Part shown: in pieces, positions 1-7,611 of the stretch
Numbering within the stretch: position 1 is the first letter of the stretch
How the letters are laid out: every line of letters starts with the position of its first letter
NCBI GenBank assembly: GCA_964433135.1
Contig: CAYSQW010000041.1
Location: 1 to 31,099 of the forward strand
From: CAYSQW01 sp964433135
Lineage (GTDB): Bacteria; Acidobacteriota; Aminicenantia; Aminicenantales; Aminicenantaceae
DNA length: 31,099 nt
Direction of reading: 5' to 3'
Translations under genes and position numbers: made by a program
Notes under the pieces: generated by a model
The model's input: only the letters and a program-made list of their open reading frames with translations
The model's database searches: none
What the model was told of the DNA's origin: nothing

Positions 1-53
1 ACCTGGGACCTGCCGGTTATGAGCCGGTGGCTCTACCGCTGAGCTATAGGCCC
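1..53 (-). tRNA. tRNA with CAT anticodon (Met or Ile2), 3' part cut off by window edge
   Basis: Read on the minus strand from position 53, the sequence gives a 7-base acceptor strand (GGGCCTA), a D arm (GCTC...GAGC), an anticodon arm with a CTCATAA loop, the variable loop and the 5' half of the T stem. The T loop and the 3' acceptor strand lie outside the window. The anticodon is CAT, so it could be elongator tRNA-Met or tRNA-Ile2, in which C34 is modified to lysidine. The missing acceptor half prevents a choice. The closing pair of the anticodon stem looks like an A-C mismatch. A strong promoter lies directly upstream. Confidence 0.85.
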
Positions 54-62
54 TGCTTCCTG

Positions 63-91
63 TTTATAGCAAATCTACCGTTTCAAGTCAA
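63..91 (-). promoter_or_regulatory. sigma-70-type promoter of the CAT-anticodon tRNA
   Basis: On the minus strand a -35 TTGACT (86-91) and a -10 TATAAA (63-68) are separated by exactly 17 bases, and the -10 carries an extended TGC just upstream. The predicted start falls a few bases before the tRNA 5' end at 53. The tRNA is therefore likely transcribed on its own as well as possibly by read-through from rpoD. Confidence 0.75.
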
Positions 92-146
92 TTGCAACCG
101 AGGGATATCCAGGGGAATTGCGGTGGCGGTAAAAAGAAAGCAGATG

Positions 147-1766
147 CTACTCGCCGTTTGTAAATGATTTTAGTTTACGGCTGCGGCTGGGGTGTTTGAG
201 TTTTCGCAGGGCTTTGGCTTCGATCTGACGAATACGCTCTCGAGTAACCTTGAACTGCTGTCCAACTTCCTCCAGCGTATGTTCGTTTCCATCGCCCAAG
301 CCGAATCTCATCTTCAGTACTTTCGCCTCGCGTTCTGTCAGCGTTTTGAGAGCTTCTTCGATTTGTTCACGCAGATTGATGTGGATGATGGTATCGGGGG
401 GGGAGGGGATGATCTTGTCTTCGATGAAATCACCGAGATGACTGTCTTCTTCTTCGCCGATAGGTGTTTCCAGAGAGATGGGCTCCTGAGCGATCTTGAT
501 GATCTTGCGGACTTTATGGATCGGCATATCCATTTTTTCAGCGATCTCTTCACACGTCGGTTCCCTTCCTATCTCCTGGACCAGGCTTCTGGATACGCGG
601 ATGAGTTTGTTGATTGTTTCGATCATGTGGACGGGAATACGGATGGTCCTTGCTTGATCCGCAATCGCTCGTGTAATCGCTTGTCTGATCCACCAAGTGG
701 CGTATGTAGAAAATTTGTAGCCCCGGCGGTATTCGAACTTATCCACGGCCTTCATCAAACCCATGTTGCCTTCCTGGATAAGATCGAGGAACTGAAGCCC
801 TCGGTTGCTGTATTTTTTTGCGATGGAGACGACTAAACGCAGATTAGCGGCGACCAGCTCTTTCTTGGCCTGGTCGCTGATCTTTTTCCCGGTTGAAATG
901 GTTCGCAGCGTCCTGCGAAGGCCCTGTGAATCCAGGGCCAGCTCTTTATGAAGCCGACGGAGGTTCTTATTAATCTCCTGAATCTGGAGTTGGAATTCGG
1001 CTTCCCGTTTTTTGCTCCGTGTCTGCTTGCAGGCGATTTTCAGCTCTTCCCTCTGATCTTCCCATTCATTGAGGGATTTCAGATCGTTCCTGAGGTCTTC
1101 GATAATTCGTTCCCGTTGTGAGGGGCGGATATTGAGATCCTGGATGATCTTGCTCATTTGCACGATGATGCGGGCTCGAGCCCGAGCGAATTTTTTGTTG
1201 TCGGGCATTTGCCCCAGATCGTCAGCTAATTTTCTGATTTTCCGGATCTGTCTGAGGAGAGATTTTCTTTTGGCCTCGATCTTTCCTTCCGCGATATCAT
1301 CTTCACTGAGATCGAACATCTCCACAAAGACGCCTTCCTCTTCATCCATGCGTGTTTCGAGGGAAAGAACCTCATTGAGTACGAGGCGGGTCTTGGAAAG
1401 AGCTTTTATGATCGACCGTTCACCACGCTCGATCTCTTTGGCGATGGCGATCTCGCCTTCCCTTGTCAGCAGAGAGATGTTTCCCATTTCCCGGAGATAG
1501 AGCTTGACCGGATCCGTCGTGCGCTCGAGTCCTTCCAGAGAAACGATATCCGTTTTTTTCCGCCGGGGAGTGGCTTCGCGGTGTTTGTCCAAAATTTTGA
1601 TGCCGTAATCATCCATGGAGCCGAGAAATTTCTCGAATGCACCTTCCTTATCGCTTTCGTCCTCAAAGGTTTTATCGATTTCATCGAAGAGCAGATAACC
1701 TTGCTTCCGTCCTTTTGAGATGAGTTCGTGTATATCTTTCTTCTGTTGTTTGCCGTCTGCAGTCAA
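147..1766 (-). CDS. rpoD: RNA polymerase primary sigma factor RpoD (sigma-70)
   Basis: This is the housekeeping sigma factor that directs RNA polymerase to -10/-35 promoters. The 539-residue product shows region 1.2 at about residues 83-116, a spacer of about 180 residues, region 2 at about 302-375 (LRLVVSIAKKYSNRGLQFLDL, then the DNA-melting FSTYATWWIRQAI), region 3 at about 385-460, and region 4 with the helix-turn-helix at about 497-520 (HTLEEVGQQFKVTRERIRQI). It is somewhat shorter than the 613-residue E. coli protein but complete. The start is TTG at 1766, chosen because AGGAG lies 7 bases upstream and no in-frame ATG fits better. It lies 37 bases downstream of dnaG on the same strand, the classic dnaG-rpoD pair, and is probably transcribed from the dnaG promoter. 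No rpsU is seen next to them. Confidence 0.97.
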   Translation of the reverse strand: MTADGKQQKKDIHELISKGRKQGYLLFDEIDKTFEDESDKEGAFEKFLGSMDDYGIKILDKHREATPRRKKTDIVSLEGLERTTDPVKLYLREMGNISLLTREGEIAIAKEIERGERSIIKALSKTRLVLNEVLSLETRMDEEEGVFVEMFDLSEDDIAEGKIEAKRKSLLRQIRKIRKLADDLGQMPDNKKFARARARIIVQMSKIIQDLNIRPSQRERIIEDLRNDLKSLNEWEDQREELKIACKQTRSKKREAEFQLQIQEINKNLRRLHKELALDSQGLRRTLRTISTGKKISDQAKKELVAANLRLVVSIAKKYSNRGLQFLDLIQEGNMGLMKAVDKFEYRRGYKFSTYATWWIRQAITRAIADQARTIRIPVHMIETINKLIRVSRSLVQEIGREPTCEEIAEKMDMPIHKVRKIIKIAQEPISLETPIGEEEDSHLGDFIEDKIIPSPPDTIIHINLREQIEEALKTLTEREAKVLKMRFGLGDGNEHTLEEVGQQFKVTRERIRQIEAKALRKLKHPSRSRKLKSFTNGE

Positions 1767-1803
1767 TATTTACTCCTATCGTTTTCAAAGCGTAACTTCT
1801 ATT

Positions 1804-3549
1804 TTAGCTTAAATCAGGAAAATTGTGTTGAGATAGCGTGGATAATTCGGCTTTAATCTCCTGAATCTGCCTGATAAGGGGAAGAACCTGCTCATTTTTG
1901 TGCTGTCGCTCCAATTGGGCGATCTTTATTTTAAGAGCGCGGGATCTTTTTTCAAGCGCGAACAGTCTGAGCGCGGATATGCATTCCGCCGCTTCTGCCT
2001 TTGAGGAAGGATCGCTTTCCTCCTGAAGAGCGGCGATGAACTGTCCGAAGAGATCCGCGCTGATTTTTTGCTTGAGATCATGGATGTCGGGTGTTTTCTT
2101 TTCCGAGAAATATGCGGAGAGTGCCTGGAATATAGGTGCGCTCTGCAGGTCCTTGTAATCATCCGTGATCATATTTGTGAAAATGAAGGCGGCGAGCCCT
2201 CCTTCAAACATAACCTGCAGCAGCCTTTTTTCCGCCGCAAGAAACGGAACCGATTCGGATTTAGGCCCGGATTCGGTTTTTTGTTTGAGCATGGACCGCA
2301 GGGTTCTTTCTTCGATGGATAAATATTCCGCCGTCTGTCTGATATATTCACTCAGAATGATGGGATCGGATATTTTTACGATCTCAGTCAGGACCTTGCG
2401 TGCGGCCGCCGCCTTCTGTTCGGGAGTGGCGGAAGGCGCGTTCTTTAGAAAAGCATCGATAATGAACTCGAGTCCGGGAGTGCCCTGTTCGATCTTTTCG
2501 AGAAGAGATGCGGCTCCGTGGTCTTTTATGAAACTGTCCGGATCATGATCCGGAGGGAGCGTTACGATCTTGATCGACACATTCTGTTCGAACGCGAGCG
2601 AAACCGCGCGGACGGCGGCCTTGATGCCCGCGTTGTCGCGATCATAGGCGATCGCGATGGAAGGGACGAAGCGTTTGGCCAATGAAACCTGGGGGGAAGT
2701 CAGGCTCGTCCCCAAAGAGGCCGCGACATTCTTGATGCCGGCCTGATAAAGAGACAGGAAATCGGTATACCCTTCGACCAGGATGATCTCTCCCTTTTCG
2801 CGGATGTGCGGCTTGCATACGTTGAGTCCGTAGAGAAGGTTTCCCTTGGAATAAATGGCTGTGTCCGGCGAATTGAGATACTTCGGCTGCTCGTCGAATA
2901 TGGTGCGTCCGCCGAAGCCCACGACGCGTCCGCTGAGATCGAAAATGGGAAAAATGATCCTCCCCCGAAAGCGATCATAATATCCCTCTTTCTTCTGACG
3001 GGGCATCACCAGACCCGCCTTCTCCAGAGTGGCCGGAGTTACTTTTTTTTCCCTGAAAAAGGACAGCAAACCGTCCCAGGATTGGAGCGCATATCCGATT
3101 TTCAACTCCTGGACGGTGGTTTCGGATATCTTGCGTTTGTTCAGGTATGCCAGGGCTTTTTTTCCTTCAGCTGTCGTAAACAGGTTTTTTTTAAAGTAGG
3201 CCATGGCCGCTTCACTGATCTTAAAGAGGTTCTCCTTGAGGTCCCGCGCCTGAGGATATCGCGTTTTATTTTCCGGAAGGGGAATATTATATCGTTCCGC
3301 CAGGTAATTAAGGGTTTCGGGGAAGGTGAGGCCTTCTTTCTCCATGATGAGAGTAAAGATATCTCCTCCGGCCCCGCAGCCGAAGCAGTGGAACAGTTGT
3401 TTTTCTTCATCGACCGTAAAGGAAGGTGTTTTTTCGGAATGAAACGGGCAGAGTCCGACATGTTTGCTGCCGCGCTTGCGCAGCGTCGTGTATTGAGAAG
3501 CGATGTCTACAATACTGGCTGTCTGCCTTATCTGTTCTGAAAATTCCAT
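1804..3549 (-). CDS. dnaG: DNA primase DnaG
   Basis: Primase makes the RNA primers for chromosome replication and works with the replicative helicase. The 581-residue product has the N-terminal CHC2 zinc ribbon (C34, H37, C55, C58 in CPFH...CFGC). It continues with the RNA polymerase core and the TOPRIM metal site (E259 in LVEGYTDFLSLYQAG, and D303/D305 in AYDRDNAG), followed by a C-terminal helicase-binding region with weaker conservation. Length is typical (E. coli 581). The ATG at 3549 has no strong ribosome binding site, but the protein starts exactly where the family does. A near-consensus promoter lies about 30 bases upstream, giving a short leader. rpoD follows after 37 bases, so the two are likely one transcript coupling replication priming and sigma supply. 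Confidence 0.97.
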   Translation of the reverse strand: MEFSEQIRQTASIVDIASQYTTLRKRGSKHVGLCPFHSEKTPSFTVDEEKQLFHCFGCGAGGDIFTLIMEKEGLTFPETLNYLAERYNIPLPENKTRYPQARDLKENLFKISEAAMAYFKKNLFTTAEGKKALAYLNKRKISETTVQELKIGYALQSWDGLLSFFREKKVTPATLEKAGLVMPRQKKEGYYDRFRGRIIFPIFDLSGRVVGFGGRTIFDEQPKYLNSPDTAIYSKGNLLYGLNVCKPHIREKGEIILVEGYTDFLSLYQAGIKNVAASLGTSLTSPQVSLAKRFVPSIAIAYDRDNAGIKAAVRAVSLAFEQNVSIKIVTLPPDHDPDSFIKDHGAASLLEKIEQGTPGLEFIIDAFLKNAPSATPEQKAAAARKVLTEIVKISDPIILSEYIRQTAEYLSIEERTLRSMLKQKTESGPKSESVPFLAAEKRLLQVMFEGGLAAFIFTNMITDDYKDLQSAPIFQALSAYFSEKKTPDIHDLKQKISADLFGQFIAALQEESDPSSKAEAAECISALRLFALEKRSRALKIKIAQLERQHKNEQVLPLIRQIQEIKAELSTLSQHNFPDLS

Positions 3550-3580
3550 ATTATGGGGTATACGACTGAATTATCTATAA

Positions 3581-3609
3581 AATATAGATTCAGTCCCAAG
3601 AATTGTCAA
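3581..3609 (-). promoter_or_regulatory. sigma-70-type promoter of dnaG-rpoD
   Basis: On the minus strand a perfect -35 TTGACA (3604-3609) is followed after exactly 17 bases by -10 TATATT (3581-3586). The predicted transcription start at about 3574 gives a leader of about 25 bases before the dnaG ATG. This is one of the best promoter matches in the window. Confidence 0.82.
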
Positions 3610-3740
3610 GATTCTAAGTCATTTAAAATTAATTTATTATATTGATGGAAATCATCCGTTCTTTTCGTATCGTATTTGTGGCGGAGACCCGGACGCCCCT
3701 CATGAATAACCCGATAAAGGAATCACCGGAACGGATTTTT

Positions 3741-4487
3741 CTATTTCAAGTGATTGATCAAACTGGCCATGTAGGCGGCGCCGAAACCATTGTCGATATT
3801 GACGACAGCCAATCCCGCGGGACATGAATTGAGCATGGCCAGAAGGGGTGTAAGACCCTGAAAATGGGCGCCGTAACCGATGCTGGTGGGGACGGCGATG
3901 ACGGGGCTGTCCGTAATCCCGGCGATCACGCTGGGAAGGGCGCCCTCCATCCCCGCCACCGTGATGATCACGCGGGCCTGGTTTATCTTGTCGTATTCAC
4001 CGAAAAGGCGATGGATCCCGGCGACTCCGACGTCATAAATTTTTTCGATTGAATTCCCCAAAAGATCGGCGGTGACGGCCGCTTCTTCCGCGACGGGAAT
4101 ATCCGAAGTGCCCGCGGTCACGATGGCGATGATCCCTTTTCCCGGCGGGGGGGTGTTTTGCTTGAGGAAGATCGTACGGGCCTGCGCGTTGTAGCAAGCC
4201 GATGGAACATGGATCTTAATCTCGTTGTATACTTCGGGCTCTACCCTGGTTACAAGAAGGCTGCTGCCTTTTTCCAAGATCTCTTTGGCGATACGAATAA
4301 TTTGTTCGGTGGTTTTGCCCTGACCGAATATGATCTCAGGGAAGCCGCGCCGGATTTCGCGGTGATGGTCGATTTTTGCAAACTCCAGGTCGCGATAGGG
4401 GTAGTCCTTGAGAGACGCCAGCGCTTCATCCGGGGTGATCTCTCCCTTCTGAACCCGAATCAGGATTTGTTCCAATTGGGATTTCAT
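3741..4487 (-). CDS. larB: LarB-like nickel-pincer cofactor biosynthesis protein (NaAD carboxylase/hydrolase)
   Basis: LarB carboxylates the pyridinium ring of nicotinic acid adenine dinucleotide and releases AMP, the first step towards the nickel-pincer cofactor of lactate racemase and related racemases/epimerases. The 248-residue product has the PurE-like C-terminal domain with family blocks VTAGTSDIPVAEEA, AGMEGALPSVIAGI and the terminal SCPAGLAVVNIDNGFGAAY. C222 in that last block matches the catalytic cysteine known from LarB. The start ATG at 4487 has only a weak ribosome binding site. It lies upstream of dnaG on the same strand but 191 bases away, with the dnaG promoter in between, so it is probably a separate unit. 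No larC, larE or lactate-racemase gene is in this window, so this is an orphan larB here. Older annotations call this family AIR carboxylase-like. Confidence 0.9.
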   Translation of the reverse strand: MKSQLEQILIRVQKGEITPDEALASLKDYPYRDLEFAKIDHHREIRRGFPEIIFGQGKTTEQIIRIAKEILEKGSSLLVTRVEPEVYNEIKIHVPSACYNAQARTIFLKQNTPPPGKGIIAIVTAGTSDIPVAEEAAVTADLLGNSIEKIYDVGVAGIHRLFGEYDKINQARVIITVAGMEGALPSVIAGITDSPVIAVPTSIGYGAHFQGLTPLLAMLNSCPAGLAVVNIDNGFGAAYMASLINHLK

Positions 4488-4630
4488 AAAACAATTCTAT
4501 CATAGAATCCAAGGGCATAGCCAGAACAGTCGGCGGATTTCGATTGCCGGAGCGGGTTCTTGTCGAACCCGGCGTCTGCAAGCGGATGAGTTGCATTGAG
4601 TGCCGGGTTCCGCTTAGAATAAAAAGGCAT

Positions 4631-5491
4631 ATGCGAAAAAAACATACCATATCCGATAACCTGTATTTTTCCGGCGTTGGGATTCATTCAGGCGAAGTCG
4701 TAGACTGCACCCTGAAACCATCGGATGCGGGATGCGTGATCTTTCACAGAAACGATCTGAACCACCGGGAATTTCGTTTGGATCCGGGAAGGGTCGAGAC
4801 CCGGAACAGCACGACGCTGCTCGTCGGGCGACACCGGATCCAAACCGTAGAACATCTTTTGGCCGCATTGAGCGCGATGGAAATCGACAGCGTTGTCGTC
4901 GAGCTCTCCGGTGGAGAGGTGCCCGTTATGGACGGCAGCGCGCTTCCTTTCATCGAAGCGCTGCGGAATGCCGGACTGACGTCTTTAGAACAAGCGCGGC
5001 CGCACCTTAGGATACGGGAAGCCTTTACGCTCCATGAAGACGAGGCTTCCATACGAATGATGCCGGCTTCTCGTCTGGAAATATTTTATCGCATTCAGTT
5101 CGATCACCCTCTCATCGGCATCCAGGAAAAAGAGCTTTTCATGGATAAGGAGACGTTTATGCGAGAAGTCGCTCCGGCTCGAACATTCGGTTTTGTCCGT
5201 GAGCTCAAGGCGCTGCATGAACGGAATCTGGCTCGGGGCGCGGGGCTGCAAAACGTAATCGGCCTCGATGACGAGGGGGTCGTCAATGGTTCGCTGCGTT
5301 TTCCGGATGAATTCGTCAGGCATAAGATCCTCGATCTTATAGGAGATTTATCTCTGCTGGGATATCCTTTGGTCGGACGGGTGGAGGCTGACAAGGCGGG
5401 ACATGCGCTTCATCATAAAGCCGTCCTGCATCTGGCTGCTCACCCCGATATATTCGAGCTGACCATGGATGAATCCCCGCAGCTTCAATAG
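4631..5491 (+). CDS. lpxC: UDP-3-O-acyl-N-acetylglucosamine deacetylase LpxC
   Basis: LpxC is the zinc enzyme for the first committed step of lipid A synthesis, in the cytoplasm, and marks a lipopolysaccharide-making outer membrane. The 286-residue product from ATG 4631 has the zinc ligands H75 (in TVEHLLAAL), H231 and D235 (in VRHKILDLIGD), with E74 and the C-terminal H258 (in KAGHALHHK) as probable catalytic residues. The frame is open further upstream, but those extra 29 residues are unlike the family. HTISDNLYFSGVGIHSGE is the normal N-terminus, so ATG 4631 is preferred. The ribosome binding site is weak. A -10-like TAGAAT at 4615-4620 sits so close to the start that a nearly leaderless message is possible. 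It is divergent from larB. A strong promoter lies just after its stop, so the TPR-glmU-glmS genes need not depend on it. Confidence 0.96.
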   Translation: MRKKHTISDNLYFSGVGIHSGEVVDCTLKPSDAGCVIFHRNDLNHREFRLDPGRVETRNSTTLLVGRHRIQTVEHLLAALSAMEIDSVVVELSGGEVPVMDGSALPFIEALRNAGLTSLEQARPHLRIREAFTLHEDEASIRMMPASRLEIFYRIQFDHPLIGIQEKELFMDKETFMREVAPARTFGFVRELKALHERNLARGAGLQNVIGLDDEGVVNGSLRFPDEFVRHKILDLIGDLSLLGYPLVGRVEADKAGHALHHKAVLHLAAHPDIFELTMDESPQLQ

Positions 5492-5514
5492 GGAAGAGGG
5501 GGGGGAGTTTTCAC

Positions 5515-5543
5515 TTGTCAAACCTTAGGTTCTGCGATAAAAT
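5515..5543 (+). promoter_or_regulatory. sigma-70-type promoter upstream of the TPR-glmU-glmS operon
   Basis: A -35 TTGTCA (5515-5520) and a -10 TAAAAT (5538-5543), each 5/6 to consensus, are 17 bases apart. The start would be at about 5550, giving a leader of about 180 bases. A second, isolated perfect TATAAT at 5670-5675 lacks a good -35 and could be an alternative start nearer the gene. Confidence 0.65.
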
Positions 5544-5732
5544 TGCGAAATAGTGGTTTTGTCTGGATTATTCACGGATCAAGGCTGCGGCAGCGGTAAT
5601 CAGGTTGATGTCGTGAGATCGATTCGCCTGGAAGTGAAAAAGGGCCGACTGTTTTGAATATGTATGAGATATAATCTGCATAACGGCCGTTTTATGAATA
5701 ATTCAAGATAATTAATTTTAGGGAGATATAAA

Positions 5733-6239
5733 GTGGCGGAAGAAAAAACAAAAAAAACCGATTATGAGAAGGCTCTTGAAGCTTACTCCCAGGCGATGAA
5801 AGTCTTCAGTAAGAAGGATTACGAAAAGGCTGAAGAACTGTTGAAGCAGTTTCTCGAAAAGTTTCCCAAGGAAAAGGAACTCATCGATCGCGTCCATCTC
5901 TATGTGAAGCTGTGCGAAAACAGCAGAACCGAAAAACCAGTCCGTTTGAAATCCTTCGACGATTATTACCAATACAGTGTGATCAAGATCAACTTGGGCG
6001 AATATGAAGAAGCCTTGAAATTATTGTCCAAGGCCGGGGAGTTGGATCCGAAATCGGGAAAAATCGATTATATGATGGCGAACACCTATTGTTTGATGGG
6101 AAATGAAGAGGACTGTCTGGGGCGCCTCGTCGAAGCGATTGAAAAAGATCCCTATTTCAAGGTTCTGGCTCAGAATGAAGAGGATTTTGAGACAATCCGC
6201 GAAAACGACGGTTTCAAGGAAATCATGGGCCGGGAATGA
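5733..6239 (+). CDS. Small tetratricopeptide-repeat protein of unknown function
   Basis: This 168-residue protein has no signal peptide or membrane segment, so it is probably cytoplasmic. It begins with a lysine/glutamate-rich stretch. TPR-like helix pairs follow at about residues 11-50 (ALEAYSQAMKVFSKKDYEKA), 74-102 (YYQYSVIKINLGEYEEALKL) and 105-140 (KAGELDPKSGKIDYMMANTY). The C-terminal stretch around KDPYFKVLAQNEEDFETI resembles the last helix of TPR proteins that cap the solenoid. The start is GTG at 5733 with AGGGAGAT upstream. Its TGA overlaps the glmU ATG (ATGA), implying translational coupling. TPRs bind other proteins, so a role as a scaffold or regulator for GlmU/GlmS or envelope precursor synthesis is possible, but only the gene order supports this. 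Confidence 0.85.
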   Translation: MAEEKTKKTDYEKALEAYSQAMKVFSKKDYEKAEELLKQFLEKFPKEKELIDRVHLYVKLCENSRTEKPVRLKSFDDYYQYSVIKINLGEYEEALKLLSKAGELDPKSGKIDYMMANTYCLMGNEEDCLGRLVEAIEKDPYFKVLAQNEEDFETIRENDGFKEIMGRE

Positions 6240-7609
6240 CGTCAAATCTGATCACCCTCCTTCTGGCGGCTGGAAAAGGGACGCGTTTCAAATCCGAGCG
6301 CATCAAGGTTTTGCATCCCCTCCTCGGAAAGTCGATGATCGGTGTCGTGATCGATTCTCTTACTCGTCTTCAGCCCGAGCGCGTGCTGGTCGTTGTCGGA
6401 TATCAAAGGGAAGAGGTCATGCGGGGCGTCGCCTCGCCTTTGATCGACTTCGTCCATCAGGAGGAGCAGCTGGGAACCGCGCATGCGGTGATGGCGGCGC
6501 GGTCGGCTTTAGAACGGCATAAGGAAAAAACGCTTCTGGTTATCAACGGAGATCTCCCCCTGATCCGCCCGGCAACGCTGCGGCCGCTTCTCAAGCGCCA
6601 TAAGAAACAGGGGAATGCCTTGACTTTTATGAGCGCCGAGTTGGATGATCCCACGGATTTCGGGCGCATCCTGATCGAAGACGGTTGCATCCGGGTCGTG
6701 GAAGAAAAAGAAGCGACGCCGGAGCAGCGCCGGCTTAAAGAAATCAATGTCGGGATCTATGTGTTCGAGGTCGAACCGCTTCTGAAAGCGCTGCCGCTCA
6801 TTTCAAATCAGAACTCCAAAAGAGAATATTATCTTACGGATATCATGGAAATCATGTCTCGGAGGGGAGAGAAAGTCGGTTTTTTCCGAACTCCCCACAG
6901 CGATGAAGTCGTCGGTGTCAACGACCGCTTCGAACTCGCCCGGGCTGTTCAGGTGCTGAGAGAAAGAAAGATACAGGCCCTTTCCCGAAAGGGCGTTTCC
7001 TTCTACGACCCCTGGTCGACATGGATCGATCTCGATGTCCGTATCGGGAAGGATACGACGGTTTATCCTTTCGTGTGCGTGGAAGGGGGTTCCGTGGTGG
7101 GGCGCGACTGTGTGATTTATCCGGCCGTTCACATTCGGGATTCAAGGATAGGGCCGCGGGTAAAGATTCTTACGGCGACAACGATCGAAGAGAGCATTAT
7201 CCAACGCGATGCGAGCGTAGGACCTTCCGCGCATCTGAGACCCGGGACCGTGATCCGCGAGCGAGCGCACATCGGCAACTTCGTGGAGATGAAAAACACG
7301 GAGTTCGGGCGGGGATCGAAAGCGGGACACCTTTCCTACGTGGGAGATTCACAGGTAGGGACGGGGGTTAATATCGGTGCGGGGACCATCACCTGCAACT
7401 ACGACGGCCGACGAAAAAATCGTACCGTTATCGAAGACGGTGTTTTTATCGGATCGGGATCAGAACTTGTGGCTCCGGTTACTATCGGAAAAAACGCCTA
7501 TGTCGGCGCCGGATCGACGATCACCAAAGATGTCTCTCCCGAATCGCTGGCGGTTTCACGAAGTCGTCAGGTCGAAAAAGCCGGCTGGGCGCGAAGAAAA
7601 AGGAAATAA
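6236..7609 (+). CDS. glmU: Bifunctional GlmU: GlcNAc-1-P uridyltransferase / GlcN-1-P acetyltransferase
   Basis: GlmU acetylates glucosamine-1-phosphate and couples it to UTP, making UDP-GlcNAc for peptidoglycan and lipid A in the cytoplasm. The 457-residue product is full length (E. coli 456). The N-terminal nucleotidyltransferase domain shows LLLAAGKGTRFKSERIKVLH with R17 and K24 at the nucleotide site. The C-terminal half is a left-handed beta helix of hexapeptide repeats. It carries KAGHLSYVGD, whose His matches the acetyltransferase base, and GAGTITCNYDGRRKNRT, the acetyl-CoA region. The ATG overlaps the TPR gene's stop, and glmS begins 2 bases after its stop, so the three genes form one tight operon. 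The gene for phosphoglucosamine mutase (glmM), which acts between GlmS and GlmU, is not here. Confidence 0.97.
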   Translation: MTSNLITLLLAAGKGTRFKSERIKVLHPLLGKSMIGVVIDSLTRLQPERVLVVVGYQREEVMRGVASPLIDFVHQEEQLGTAHAVMAARSALERHKEKTLLVINGDLPLIRPATLRPLLKRHKKQGNALTFMSAELDDPTDFGRILIEDGCIRVVEEKEATPEQRRLKEINVGIYVFEVEPLLKALPLISNQNSKREYYLTDIMEIMSRRGEKVGFFRTPHSDEVVGVNDRFELARAVQVLRERKIQALSRKGVSFYDPWSTWIDLDVRIGKDTTVYPFVCVEGGSVVGRDCVIYPAVHIRDSRIGPRVKILTATTIEESIIQRDASVGPSAHLRPGTVIRERAHIGNFVEMKNTEFGRGSKAGHLSYVGDSQVGTGVNIGAGTITCNYDGRRKNRTVIEDGVFIGSGSELVAPVTIGKNAYVGAGSTITKDVSPESLAVSRSRQVEKAGWARRKRK

Positions 7610-7611
7610 CA

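Noticed and set aside
192..836. Plus-strand open frame of 214 codons opposite rpoD
   Set aside because: It is antisense to the conserved sigma regions 2-4.
3642..3827. Short plus-strand open frame between dnaG and larB
   Set aside because: It overlaps the end of larB in antisense, has no ribosome binding site and matches nothing recognisable.
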